Assembly: GCA_950071875.1 (NCBI GenBank)
Contig: CATMNW010000002.1
Coordinates: forward strand, 1 to 37,774
Source: an uncultured Erythrobacteraceae bacterium
GTDB lineage: Bacteria; Pseudomonadota; Alphaproteobacteria; Sphingomonadales; Sphingomonadaceae
Length of the DNA: 37,774 nt
Direction: 5' to 3'
In this document: positions 1 through 8,706 of the stretch, piece by piece
Layout of the letters: each line of letters begins with the position of its first letter
Position numbering within the stretch: the stretch's first letter is position 1
Position numbers and translations under genes: made by a program
The notes under the pieces: model-generated
The model's database searches: none
Seen by the model: only the letters and a program-made list of their open reading frames with translations
Told to the model about the DNA's origin: nothing

Positions 1-516
1 CCGCTTCTGACACCGGAGATGTGGGAGCCAATGCCCGGCCTGCTGACCGGCATCATCCTGGCACCCGATGGGGCGGTTTACGTCTCGAACCTCGGCAATG
101 CGCTGGTGAAGCTCGAACGAGCCGATACGGCCCAAGTCGATTCCTCTCTGGACAGCGTGCTGGCCAACCGGACCGAGGTTGTTCTCGAGGCGATCAAGTC
201 GGGAAATACCGAGCCGATCCTCGCGCTTTACACCGACGATGCCGTCTTTTCGCCCTCGGGGTATACGCTGCTGAGCGACCGGACGGCACTCGCTGCCTTC
301 TGGGAAGGCGTTGCCGAAAGCGAGGCCGCCGATGCGACGTTCGACGTCGTGTCGATAAGGCGCCTCGGGCCCGACGCCTTCACCGAATTGCAGAAATACG
401 AAGTGTTCGACGCCGAGGGCACCTCACTCTTCGGTGGTTATGCCTTGCTGCTCTGGGTTCGCGAGGATGGCCGCTGGCGGATGGCTGCCGATGTCTCGAA
501 CGAAGGGAACCCGTAA
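1..516 (+). CDS. C-terminal part of a beta-propeller (ScyD/ScyE-like) protein with a SnoaL/DUF4440-like tail
   Basis: The reading frame is open from base 1, so the gene starts outside the window and only about 171 residues are visible. The first roughly 35 visible residues (GIILAPDGAVYVSNLGN) look like a blade of an NHL/SMP-30 or ScyD/ScyE-type propeller. The remaining 120 or so residues resemble an NTF2-like SnoaL/DUF4440 domain (ALYTDDAVFSPSG, then a LLWVREDGRWRMAADVS ending). A propeller joined to an NTF2 fold is a slightly unusual pairing. The stop codon is two bases from the GTG start of the next gene, so this is probably the same operon as the SDR and the second SnoaL protein. The function is unknown. 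Confidence 0.7.
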   Translation, partial: PLLTPEMWEPMPGLLTGIILAPDGAVYVSNLGNALVKLERADTAQVDSSLDSVLANRTEVVLEAIKSGNTEPILALYTDDAVFSPSGYTLLSDRTALAAFWEGVAESEAADATFDVVSIRRLGPDAFTELQKYEVFDAEGTSLFGGYALLLWVREDGRWRMAADVSNEGNP

Positions 517-517
517 G

Positions 518-1285
518 GTGTCCGTTTTCGAGGGAAAGGTCGCCATTGTCACCGGTGCCAGCAGCGGGATTGGCAAGGCAACGGCGCTGATCCTGGCCGA
601 GCGCGGAGCCACGGTCGTGGTCGCGGCGCGCCGCACGGAGGTGCTCGACGAACTGGTCGCGCAGATCGAACAGGCGGGAGGCAAGGCAAGCGCTGTCGTC
701 ACCGATGTCGCACAGGCCAGCGACGTCGAAGCGATGGTGGCGCATGCGGTAGACACGCATGGACGGCTCGATCTTGCCGTCAACAACGCGGGCATCGGTG
801 CCGAGGTCTATCCGCTGATCGACACGCCAGACGATTACTGGGACCGCGTGATGGCGGTAAACCTTCGCGGCAATTTCCTGTGTCTCAAGCATGAAGCGCG
901 CGCCATGCTGGCGGCGGGCAATGGCGGATCGATCGTCAATATCGGATCGGTCAACACGTTCCTGGGTTGCCCCGGAGCCAGCACATACACCGCGTCCAAG
1001 GCCGGCCAGTTGGGGCTGACGACCTCCGCCTCCGCAGAGCTGGCCGAACACGGCATACGCGTGAATCTGCTGTGCCCCGGCGTCATCCACACGCCGCTGC
1101 ACGAACAGATCAAGGGCAATCTCGGCGCCGAAGCCTTCGATGGCATTCGTCAGCGCAAACATATGCGGCGCTTCGGGGAGCCAGAGGAAATAGCGCGCTG
1201 CATCGCCTTCCTCTGCTCCGAAGATGCCAGCTTCGTGACCGGCACTACACTGACACCCGACGGCGGCTTCCACCTATCTTTGTAA
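518..1285 (+). CDS. SDR-family NAD(P)-dependent oxidoreductase
   Basis: A classical short-chain dehydrogenase of 255 residues. It has the cofactor-binding TGASSGIG at residues 12-19, NNAG at 89-92, the catalytic Ser144, and Tyr157/Lys161 in YTASK. The C-terminal GGFHLSL-type end is typical. I chose the GTG at 518 because a GAAGGGA ribosome binding site lies about 9 bases upstream. An in-frame ATG at 491 lacks such a site and would overlap the previous gene. It is followed 10 bases later by a SnoaL-like gene, so this is a small catabolic or modification operon. The substrate cannot be told from sequence. Confidence 0.92.
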   Translation: MSVFEGKVAIVTGASSGIGKATALILAERGATVVVAARRTEVLDELVAQIEQAGGKASAVVTDVAQASDVEAMVAHAVDTHGRLDLAVNNAGIGAEVYPLIDTPDDYWDRVMAVNLRGNFLCLKHEARAMLAAGNGGSIVNIGSVNTFLGCPGASTYTASKAGQLGLTTSASAELAEHGIRVNLLCPGVIHTPLHEQIKGNLGAEAFDGIRQRKHMRRFGEPEEIARCIAFLCSEDASFVTGTTLTPDGGFHLSL

Positions 1286-1295
1286 GGAGCACACC

Positions 1296-1700
1296 ATGAC
1301 CAGGGCACTGGAGATCGTGCAGCAATTCTATGCTGCCGTCGGCACTGGCGACAAGGACACAGCTGCATCGCTGATGGCCGATGACGTCCGCTGGATGGAG
1401 GCGGAGAACTTCCCGCTGGCGGACCGCAATCCCTATGTCGGCGCGCAGGCCGTGCTCGAAGGCGTCTTCGCGCGGTTGGGCGACGTGCTGGACGATTTCG
1501 GCGTCGAGCCGGGACGTTTCATCGCGGACGAGACCAGCGTCGTGATGGAAGGCCGTTACACCGGCACCGGGAAGGCGACCGGGCAGCCCTGCAACCCGCA
1601 GGTTGTCCATGTCTGGACTGTCGAGGATGGCAAGATCGCTACCTTCCAGCAGCATATTGATACACTCGCTGTCGCGCGGGCCACCGGCAAAGCGCCATGA
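1296..1700 (+). CDS. SnoaL-like (NTF2-fold) protein
   Basis: 134 residues with the typical NTF2/SnoaL pattern: an N-terminal helix (ALEIVQQFYAAVGTGD), LMADDVRWMEAE, and the final strands VVHVWTVEDGKIATFQQHID. Such proteins are small cone-shaped enzymes (isomerases, hydratases, cyclases) or binding proteins, and many have no known substrate. AAGGAG lies 6 bases before the ATG. The stop overlaps the start of the next gene (ATGA), so the two are translationally coupled. It is the second NTF2-fold protein in this operon. Confidence 0.85.
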   Translation: MTRALEIVQQFYAAVGTGDKDTAASLMADDVRWMEAENFPLADRNPYVGAQAVLEGVFARLGDVLDDFGVEPGRFIADETSVVMEGRYTGTGKATGQPCNPQVVHVWTVEDGKIATFQQHIDTLAVARATGKAP

Positions 1701-2944
1701 GCGAGGCGGTCGCCCCGATTACTGCGAAAGACAGGGTCGGGGAGCTCGACGTGCTGCGAGGCTTCGCCTTGCTCGGAGTAATGACGATCAACCTGTGGGA
1801 ATTTGGCGGCGAGAGCGTCACCATCACCGCCGATCAACTTGCCGCATTACCCAACGCCGCGCTCAACAGCTCGATCGAATTCTGGCTGCGCCTGTTCGTT
1901 TCCGACAAGGCCAACACCCTGTTCGCCTGCCTGTTCGGCATGGGGTTCTGGATTCAAATGGAGCGCCTGGAAGCACGCGGCGCACCGTTCCGCTCGATCT
2001 ACTTCCGGCGTGCCGGCATCCTCCTGATCTTCGGCTGGCTGCACTTCTTTCTGCTGTTTTCCTGGGATGTCCTGCATGTCTACGGGATCGCCGCTTTCAT
2101 CCTGCTGTTCAGTCGCAAGCTGTCAGCGCGCACGATGCTGGTCGTCGGAGGGGCGCTGCTCCTGTTTGCCAAGCCTCTGATCTCCGGTGTTTTCGAGTGG
2201 TCCGGCGTTTCGGTCACGCTCGATGCGATCACTTCCGCCGATAGCGAAGTCTTGGCCCGCCAGGCCGCAGCGCAGTCAGGCGATTTTGTCACCTTCATGA
2301 GCTTGATGGCGGAAAACAACTGGCTCGGCTGGATCATGAACGGCGGCCTCGTTGCCTGGATCGCATACGCTACCGGGAGGTTTTATATCGGCGCGTGGAT
2401 CGCGCGAAAGGGGTGGATCCAAAACGCCTCGACGAATCTCGCGCCGTTCCGCCGGGTATTGTGGCCCACCCTGGTGCTTGGCCTTGCGCTGGAAGCGACC
2501 CATCTCCTTACCGAGAATGCCGAGCCGGGCACCACGCTCTCGGCGATCAGCGCATGGGGCGGCATTCTTCACGCCTTGGCGACGCCGCTGATTGCAATCG
2601 GCTACGGCTGCGCGCTCATTCTCCTTTTCAATGGCCGGTCCGCCAAGTGGCTTGTCGCCCCGTTCGGAGCGGTGGGGCGGATGGCGCTGACCAACTATGT
2701 GCTTCAGAGCATTGCGATTGTCCTGATCCTCACCGGGGTCGGGCCTGGACTCGCCTTGGCTGGCAAGGCCGGCATCGCCACCTTCCTGCCACTGGTGGCG
2801 ATTTTCTACGGGGCGCAAGTTCTGATCAGCAATTTCTGGCTCAAGCGCTTCTCTTACGGCCCGCTCGAATGGGTCTGGCGCGCGCTAACCTATGGTGAGC
2901 GGCCCGCGATGCGGCGATCGACCTCCGCCATGATCGCGCAATAG
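1697..2944 (+). CDS. DUF418 family membrane protein (YeiB-like)
   Basis: 415 residues with about ten hydrophobic segments. The N-terminus RVGELDVLRGFALLGVMTINL is the hallmark opening of DUF418/YeiB-type integral membrane proteins, and the C-terminal half carries the conserved FGAVGRMALTNYVLQS block and the GPLEWVWRALTYG ending. The biochemical role of the family is not settled; it is related to acyltransferase-like membrane proteins. The gene overlaps the preceding SnoaL gene by four bases and is the last gene of the operon, followed by a hairpin. Confidence 0.9.
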   Translation: MSEAVAPITAKDRVGELDVLRGFALLGVMTINLWEFGGESVTITADQLAALPNAALNSSIEFWLRLFVSDKANTLFACLFGMGFWIQMERLEARGAPFRSIYFRRAGILLIFGWLHFFLLFSWDVLHVYGIAAFILLFSRKLSARTMLVVGGALLLFAKPLISGVFEWSGVSVTLDAITSADSEVLARQAAAQSGDFVTFMSLMAENNWLGWIMNGGLVAWIAYATGRFYIGAWIARKGWIQNASTNLAPFRRVLWPTLVLGLALEATHLLTENAEPGTTLSAISAWGGILHALATPLIAIGYGCALILLFNGRSAKWLVAPFGAVGRMALTNYVLQSIAIVLILTGVGPGLALAGKAGIATFLPLVAIFYGAQVLISNFWLKRFSYGPLEWVWRALTYGERPAMRRSTSAMIAQ

Positions 2945-2986
2945 CCAGCGCCCCGCTTTCTGCCAGTCCACGTGCCCCGCCCATCT

Positions 2987-3013
2987 CGCTCTCATCGAGA
3001 TGTGAGAGCGTTT
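2987..3013 (+). terminator. Probable terminator after the DUF418 gene, in a 306-bp gene-free gap
   Basis: CGCTCTCA (2987-2994) pairs with TGAGAGCG (3003-3010) across an 8-base loop and is followed by TTT. A second hairpin, TTCTCCT/AGGAGAA, spans 3012-3031. They lie in the gap 2945-3250 between two convergent genes, where I see no other coding signal. Either hairpin could end transcription from the left. Confidence 0.5.
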
Positions 3014-3250
3014 CTCCTGTGAAGAGGAGAACGGCAAACCAAGCCGCTGCTGCGAACATGAGGGATCCGCCACGTGCCGGACGGGCACCTGGGGTGTTTG
3101 TCGTTCCGGCAAATCGCCCCATCGCATCCGAGCAAATATGACGATCGAAACGACCGCTTTGGTCCTTTTAAGTGCAGCCACGAATGACCGAGATTAGGGC
3201 GCAAAACAGTCATAGTGTGAAGTGTAATCGGGCCCGCTGGCAAGCCACGG

Positions 3251-4174
3251 TCAAGCGACTGCTTCACTCTTGAGCTTCTCAAGCCTTACCGAGCATATAT
3301 CATGGACAACGCGGCCGAGCTCCTCGACCTGCTCTCCGAGCCATTCGAGTTCCTCCTTGGTGATGCGGTAGTGCTGTGAGTAGCGGGCCTTCACGTAGGC
3401 TTCTTTGAGCTTTTCAAAGCGCGCCCGATCGCGGCGCGTATCGCGTGGCCAGACATAGGTGAGGCGTGGATCAATCCTCTCCGCTTGGGTGCGCAGAAAA
3501 CCGAGGTTGTGCACGTGCGGCGTGTAGAAGGTGCAGACCAAAAGCACGCAGTGATAGAGGAATTCGGCGGATTGATGCATGTCAAACGCTGCCGGTTTTA
3601 GAAACCCTCGCTCTCGACCCACCTTTGATAGCTCGTATCGCTGCATCGCGGTTGGAAACCACTCGTCGAAATACTCCTGCGCCATCGCGAGTGCCTGCTC
3701 GGGCGTTTTGGGCTTAGGCTTATGCAGTTCGGTGTCGTCTGCCTGGTAGAGCGCCACCCCGTCTTTCGCGACATCCATGAAGAAGTAGCGCCCGTGCGCG
3801 AGGCCGTCGTTCACTTCCTGCAATGTGTGGACGATAAAATTCACCGGCGTGTTGAGGGTCTTGGTGACGCCGTATTCGCGCATCAGCCGGTCATCGAGCT
3901 TGGACCAGTACTTGATGCGGTCAACCAGACGCTTGTCATTGACGATAACAAGCAGATCATAGTCAGACTGGTAGCCCTTTGCAGTATGGGGTTCATCGAC
4001 CCATGTTCCGCGTGCATAGCTGCCGTACAGAATGACCTTGAGGATGCGCCCGGCCTTCTTCCAGTCGTGCCTCGCCAGCGCGAAGGCGTCATCGAATTCT
4101 TCGAAGATAAGCTGCACCACGCGCTCAAGCTCGCGCTGTTTTTGCGGTGGCAGATGATCGAGTTCGGTGCGCAT
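3251..4174 (-). CDS. Nucleotidyltransferase-HEPN fusion protein
   Basis: 307 residues from the ATG that follows AGAGG by about 8 bases; a longer frame upstream lacks a better site. The N-terminal half is a minimal nucleotidyltransferase, with GSYARG at residues 51-56 and the acidic pair SDYD (Asp71, Asp73). The C-terminal half resembles a HEPN domain (SAEFLYHCVLLVCTFYTPHVHNLGFL, later ARYSQHYRITKEEL). When split, these two domains make MNT/HEPN toxin-antitoxin pairs; fused versions are common on proteobacterial plasmids and islands and have no firm role. It sits beside the CopG end of the transfer block, where mating-pore genes would be expected, so it may be cargo that replaced them. Confidence 0.85.
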   Translation of the reverse strand: MRTELDHLPPQKQRELERVVQLIFEEFDDAFALARHDWKKAGRILKVILYGSYARGTWVDEPHTAKGYQSDYDLLVIVNDKRLVDRIKYWSKLDDRLMREYGVTKTLNTPVNFIVHTLQEVNDGLAHGRYFFMDVAKDGVALYQADDTELHKPKPKTPEQALAMAQEYFDEWFPTAMQRYELSKVGRERGFLKPAAFDMHQSAEFLYHCVLLVCTFYTPHVHNLGFLRTQAERIDPRLTYVWPRDTRRDRARFEKLKEAYVKARYSQHYRITKEELEWLGEQVEELGRVVHDICSVRLEKLKSEAVA

Positions 4175-4347
4175 AACACAACCTCTAGCAAGCAGTTGGA
4201 ATAGTTGCACCTATAGACTGGCGCAGCGGCATTTCGCCCTGCTCCAGAGCGCACCTCTGCTCTCACCCAACCGCAACATTTAACTAAGGTCTGCGCGTCT
4301 TCACGCGCGGTGTTGTCGTGAAGCCATCGAAGCGCGCATCCAATGGA

Positions 4348-4788
4348 CTATCGGTCAGTTTCCGCTTCATCATGTGCTGGCCCCAGACGAATAAGCTCGT
4401 CGGACAGGTGCTTTCCCGTTTCCATTCTGCGCGCCAGCGCCTCGACGAGATGGCTGAAGCGTTTCTCGGCGTCGGCGCGTGCTGCCGCAGAGGCATCGCC
4501 GCCGAGCGCGGGCGTGACTTCGAGCCAGCGTCTCAGGTAAAGAGCAAATGCCTCGTTTCCGACCTCGACGTGATAGTCGAGCTTGTCGATCTGCCGCGAA
4601 ATCCGGTCCAACCGGCGGCTGAATGCCGCCTCGAGTCTCTCCGACCCATCGGGCGATAGGAACGAAGCTATCGCGGCTTCCACCACCGAAGCCTGCGATA
4701 CCCGCTTGCGTCCGGCAAAGTCGGCCAGTTGCCGCGAGAGAGCGGGCGGCAGGCGGAAAGTGTGCTTGATGCGGTTGCCCTTGCTCAC
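4348..4788 (-). CDS. CopG-type ribbon-helix-helix protein of the transfer operon
   Basis: 146 residues. Residues 8-46 (KHTFRLPPALSRQLADFAGRKRVSQASVVEAAIASFL) read as a ribbon-helix-helix DNA-binding unit, followed by a long helical, charged region. Its ATG overlaps the TraG stop codon (ATGA), so it is co-translated with the coupling protein. In related alphaproteobacterial elements a CopG-family protein sits between traG and trbB. Here no trbB follows. It may regulate the transfer genes or belong to the oriT complex; I infer this from position only. Confidence 0.82.
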   Translation of the reverse strand: MSKGNRIKHTFRLPPALSRQLADFAGRKRVSQASVVEAAIASFLSPDGSERLEAAFSRRLDRISRQIDKLDYHVEVGNEAFALYLRRWLEVTPALGGDASAAARADAEKRFSHLVEALARRMETGKHLSDELIRLGPAHDEAETDR

Positions 4789-6776
4789 AAGTCGATCCCG
4801 TCATCGGGGTCGAGCGCCGCCCGCTGAGCATTGGCGCGCATCTGGTCGGCGATCCGGCGGTTTCTGCTCGACTCTTCGTCATCGCGCCGATCGTCGAACT
4901 CGAATTCATTGCGCGGTGGCGATGCCGCGGGCGCTATATCCTCGTGCTGGGGAAGTTCGGGCTCGCGCCGGACACCGCCATCAGCGACCGTGTCGCGATC
5001 TTCCAGCTCAGCGGCATCCGACGCGACAAGCGGTTGCTTGGGTGCGCGCGCAATCACCCCTTCCCATTCTCCGGCGTCGGGCTGACTGGGCGATTGTTCA
5101 GCCATCGGCGGCGGCTCGACCCGTTTTGCCAATCTGGGATCGGCATAATAGCGCGCCTTCTTCGCCCGGATCGGATGCGCGCCTGCAAGCATCACAATCT
5201 CGTCGGTATCGGGCAGCTGCATGATCTCGCCCTGGGTGAGCAAGGCCCGGGCGGTTTCGCTGCGCGAGACCATCAGATGACCAAGCCATGGCGAGAGCCG
5301 GTGCCCAGCGTAATTCTTCATCGCGCGCAGTTCGGTCGCGGTGCCAAGCGATTCAGAAATACGCTTCGCCGTGCGCTCGTCATTGGTCGCAAAACAGACC
5401 CGGACATGACAATTGTCGAGGATCGCATTGTTCTGACCGTAAGCCTTCTCGATCTGGTTGAGCGATTGCGCGATCAGGAATGCCTTGATGCCGTAGCCTG
5501 CCATGAAGGCAAGCGCGCTTTCGAAGAAGTCGAGACGGCCGAGCGCTGGAAATTCGTCAAGCATCAGCAGCAATCGGCGTCGATCCGATCCTTCGTTCAG
5601 GTCTTCGGTCAGGCGGCGGCCCAGCTGGTTGAGAATGAGCCGGATGAGCGGCTTGGTGCGGCTGATGTCGGACGGCGGCACGACGAGATAGAGTGTGACG
5701 GGCCGCGCCGGATCGACGAGATCGGCGATCCGCCAGTCGCATTGCCGCGTGACTTTCGCGATCACCGGATCGCGGTAGAGGCCGAGGAAGGACATCGCGG
5801 TTGAGAGCACGCCCGATCGCTCGTTTTCCGACTTGTTGAGCAGTTCGCGTGCGGCGCTCGCCACGACCGGATGGACGCCTTCCTCTCCCAGATGCTGCGT
5901 AGCCATCATTGCAGTGAGCGTCGTCTCGATCGAGCGTTTCGGGTCGGACAGGAACGACGCCACTCCGGCCAGGGTCTTGTCGGGCTCGGCATAGAGGACA
6001 TGGAGGATCGCTCCGACCAGCAAGGCATGGCTGGTCTTTTCCCAATGGTTGCGCCGTTCGAGTGAGCCTTCGGGATCGACTAGCACGTCGGCGATGTTCT
6101 GGACGTCGCGCACTTCGTTAATTCCCCGCCGCACTTCCATCAGCGGATTGTACGGCGCCGAGGCTTCATTGGTCGGATCGAACAGCAGCACGCGGCTGAA
6201 ACGCGAACGAAAGCCTGCGGTGAGTTCCCAGTTTTCGCCCTTGATGTCGTGAACGATGGCCGAATGCGGCCAGGTCAGCAGCGTCGGGACAACGAGGCCG
6301 ACACCTTTGCCGCTGCGCGTCGGGGCGAAACACAGCACATGCTCGGGTCCGTCATGCCGTAAATAGAGATTGGCATGGCGACCGATCACTGCGCCTTTGC
6401 CGCCGAGTAGCCCTTCGCGGGCGATCTCGGAGCGGGTTGCCCAGCGCGCGGAGCCATAGGTCGCGCTGGTCCGGGCCTCGCGGGCACGCCAGACCGACAT
6501 GGCGATTGCCACAACCACCGCAATCAGACCGCCCGATGCGGCGATCATCCCGCCGGTTTCGAATATTCGCGGAGCATAGGCCTCGTAGCTGAACCACCAC
6601 CAGAAGATCGAATATGGCGGATAGACCGGGTGACCAAACGCGGTGAACCATGCTGGACCGAGCTCTTGCTGGTAGCCGAGCGTTGCAGCAGTCCATTGGG
6701 TGGCCGCCCAGACTCCTGCGAGCGCCAGCGCAAATACAGCCAGGATCTGGCCCCACAGGATCTTGGTTGCCGACAC
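4785..6776 (-). CDS. traG: TraG/VirD4-type conjugal coupling protein
   Basis: 663 residues. This hexameric inner-membrane ATPase links the relaxosome to the type IV secretion channel. N-terminal membrane segments are at about 6-30 and 77-95. Walker A is APTRSGKG (151-158) and Walker B is LLLMLDE (402-408), followed by FPALGRLDFFE, typical of TraG. The C-terminal 90 residues are acidic and disordered. I chose the GTG at 6776 because AAGGAGG lies 5 bases upstream; the longer ATG frame adds 60 unlikely residues. It overlaps the CopG gene. The gene is separated from the relaxase by cargo (TA pair, EamA transporter), although the two normally belong to one block. Confidence 0.95.
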   Translation of the reverse strand: MSATKILWGQILAVFALALAGVWAATQWTAATLGYQQELGPAWFTAFGHPVYPPYSIFWWWFSYEAYAPRIFETGGMIAASGGLIAVVVAIAMSVWRAREARTSATYGSARWATRSEIAREGLLGGKGAVIGRHANLYLRHDGPEHVLCFAPTRSGKGVGLVVPTLLTWPHSAIVHDIKGENWELTAGFRSRFSRVLLFDPTNEASAPYNPLMEVRRGINEVRDVQNIADVLVDPEGSLERRNHWEKTSHALLVGAILHVLYAEPDKTLAGVASFLSDPKRSIETTLTAMMATQHLGEEGVHPVVASAARELLNKSENERSGVLSTAMSFLGLYRDPVIAKVTRQCDWRIADLVDPARPVTLYLVVPPSDISRTKPLIRLILNQLGRRLTEDLNEGSDRRRLLLMLDEFPALGRLDFFESALAFMAGYGIKAFLIAQSLNQIEKAYGQNNAILDNCHVRVCFATNDERTAKRISESLGTATELRAMKNYAGHRLSPWLGHLMVSRSETARALLTQGEIMQLPDTDEIVMLAGAHPIRAKKARYYADPRLAKRVEPPPMAEQSPSQPDAGEWEGVIARAPKQPLVASDAAELEDRDTVADGGVRREPELPQHEDIAPAASPPRNEFEFDDRRDDEESSRNRRIADQMRANAQRAALDPDDGIDL

Positions 6777-7004
6777 AGTCGCCTCCTTTCGCCCAATAAC
6801 AGGAGGCAGTTGTAACGCCGGTATCAAGTTCGAATGCGTGTGATCGGGGTCCAGCGTAGCCAAAGAAGCAGGAGGAGGGGTCGTTGCACCACGGATCAAT
6901 CCAGCGCGACTGGCACGGAACCCGCTTGCTGGACCCTGTGCCGGATAAGAGAACAAGGCTATGATTTGCTAACAAAACCCGACATGTTAAGTCTTTCCGG
7001 TATC

Positions 7005-7922
7005 ATGGTATCCGAGAGACCATCGACCACTCCTGCGATTGTCGTGCAGCTTTTGCTGGGCATGGCACTCTTTGGCAGTGCAACGCCGCTCAGCAAGTTA
7101 ATCGGGCAGCAGTTCTCGGTCTTCACAGCGTCATGCATGCGCATGCTGATCGCTTGTCTGGTCCTTGCTCCATTCACATGGCTGCTGACGAAAAGGTTTG
7201 CTCATGCGAAGCGGTCGGACTGGTGGGTGATTGCCGCGATCTCATTATTCGGGATGGTCGGTTTCACCGCAGCCATGCTTTTTGGCATGCGTCTCACCAC
7301 AGGCGTGATTGGCTCCACGATCATGAGCGCGACACCGGCAGTGACTGCCGCCGCGGCCGTAGTTTTCTTCGGTGCCGCAATGAACTGGCGCACATCGGGA
7401 GCATTGGCCCTTGCGGTCGCGGGGATCGTGATGATCAATCTGCTGCGAACCGGGGGAAGCGGAGCCACCGAAGCGCCGATTCTTGGCGCAGCGCTTGTCG
7501 CAATGGCCGTGTGCTTCGAGGCAGCCTACACCCTGCTTGCACGTAAACTTTCCGACGGGATCAGCTCGCTGGAAGCAACACTGGCCGCATCGCTCATTGC
7601 CGCTTTGCTCTTTGTCGTTCTGGCTTTTGTTTTCGATTCCCGACCGTTCGATTTTTCCGGCGTAAGTCGGGATGGTTATTTCGCGCTCGCCTTTTGGGGT
7701 GCGGCCACAGGAGGGCTCGCTCCTGTTCTTTGGTATAATGGTGCCCGCAAAGCGCCAGGAGCACTCACGGCAGGTGCGATGGCAGTCATGCCCCTTAGCG
7801 CGCTTGTCCTATCTTACGTCCTACTTGGCGAATCCTTTCGCTGGTCTCACCTATTGGGCTTCGGGTTGGTTTTCGCAGGGCTTGTCCTGATGATAGTCGA
7901 GCATGCGAAATCGGCAGATTAG
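7005..7922 (+). CDS. EamA/DMT-family transporter
   Basis: About 305 residues from the ATG at 7005. In-frame ATGs at 6984 and further upstream exist and no start has a strong ribosome binding site, so the N-terminus is uncertain. The protein has ten hydrophobic segments arranged as two EamA repeats, with family-typical LLGMALFGSATPLSKL at the start and GALTAGAMAVMPLSALVLSYVLLGE near the end. EamA proteins export small metabolites. The gene runs against the transfer genes on both sides and looks somewhat less GC-rich by eye, so it is probably an insertion into the transfer block. The substrate is unknown. Confidence 0.88.
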   Translation: MVSERPSTTPAIVVQLLLGMALFGSATPLSKLIGQQFSVFTASCMRMLIACLVLAPFTWLLTKRFAHAKRSDWWVIAAISLFGMVGFTAAMLFGMRLTTGVIGSTIMSATPAVTAAAAVVFFGAAMNWRTSGALALAVAGIVMINLLRTGGSGATEAPILGAALVAMAVCFEAAYTLLARKLSDGISSLEATLAASLIAALLFVVLAFVFDSRPFDFSGVSRDGYFALAFWGAATGGLAPVLWYNGARKAPGALTAGAMAVMPLSALVLSYVLLGESFRWSHLLGFGLVFAGLVLMIVEHAKSAD

Positions 7923-7977
7923 TGAGAATGAGATGTCCGTCCCGCCCAGCCGCTGAGACAGAGTGAGCGTCTAGAAC

Positions 7978-8706
7978 CTACGCGGCCTCCCATGTAAATT
8001 CAGGACTACCCGACCAGGTCAGACGGTACAGGGCACCCTGCGTCACCGACTGCACGACATTGGGCCATAGCGCCGCGATGCAGGTCCCGTCCGGATGGCG
8101 AACCGAGGAATAGATGATGCCGTTATGACCTTCGGCGCGGGCTTGCGCTGCCAGGGCATTACCGACGGGATAGCCCTTGTTCTTTTCCGGATCGAGCGAT
8201 GGGTGGCCGGGCGTTTCGCGCAGATCGAGAAAGATGCCGGACATACTTGCAATCATCTCGCCATATTCCACCACGGCATTGAAATCGCCTGCATCCGCCA
8301 ACGCCTGGGTCAGGTGATGTCCGACCTCGGCGAGGCAGGTTTCGACCGCCAGGGCCGCGTACCAAGCCCCGCGATTTGCGGGGTTAAATCGCCCCGGCTC
8401 GCGAGGTTTGGCGTAAGCGAAACTCGCATTGATGAACTTGGCATGCGGCACGCCGTGCACCAATTCTTCGGCGCTAAGGCCGCCATGGCCGCGCTCCTCG
8501 GCTATCAGGCGCGAGCTAGTCGCTCCTTCGATCTCCGCAAGCAGCGTAAGTTCATCGTCATCGTCAGCGAGCGGCGCCATCACCGCGTCGCGCAGGCGCG
8601 CACTCGAAACCAGCCGGATGGTGCGCTCGAACGCTTCTCGTTTGGTAGCCAGATCTGCCGAAAGCAATTCGGGATCGCTCTCAGAGCCCGCCACGAAGCG
8701 CGTCAA
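7978..8706 (-). CDS. RES-domain toxin of a RES-Xre toxin-antitoxin pair
   Basis: 242 residues. The RES fold is indicated by R106-F-N, the G113-A-W-Y116 stretch, Glu122/Glu127 in ALAVETCLAEVGHH, and the distal YSSVRHPDGTCIAAL region. RES toxins are related to ADP-ribosyltransferases and degrade NAD+ in characterised members. The start lies inside the 3' end of the antitoxin gene (26-bp overlap), so the pair is co-translated with the antitoxin first. The N-terminal 70 residues before the RES core are an extension often seen in this subfamily. Confidence 0.88.
   Translation of the reverse strand: MTRFVAGSESDPELLSADLATKREAFERTIRLVSSARLRDAVMAPLADDDDELTLLAEIEGATSSRLIAEERGHGGLSAEELVHGVPHAKFINASFAYAKPREPGRFNPANRGAWYAALAVETCLAEVGHHLTQALADAGDFNAVVEYGEMIASMSGIFLDLRETPGHPSLDPEKNKGYPVGNALAAQARAEGHNGIIYSSVRHPDGTCIAALWPNVVQSVTQGALYRLTWSGSPEFTWEAA

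Noticed and set aside
380-1273. 297-codon minus-strand frame
   Set aside because: Antisense to the SDR gene with its intact catalytic motifs; composition is not protein-family-like.
4284-4496. Small minus-strand frame ending KTRRP as a residual trbB start
   Set aside because: It overlaps the CopG gene almost entirely and shows none of the TrbB N-terminal features; too weak to call.
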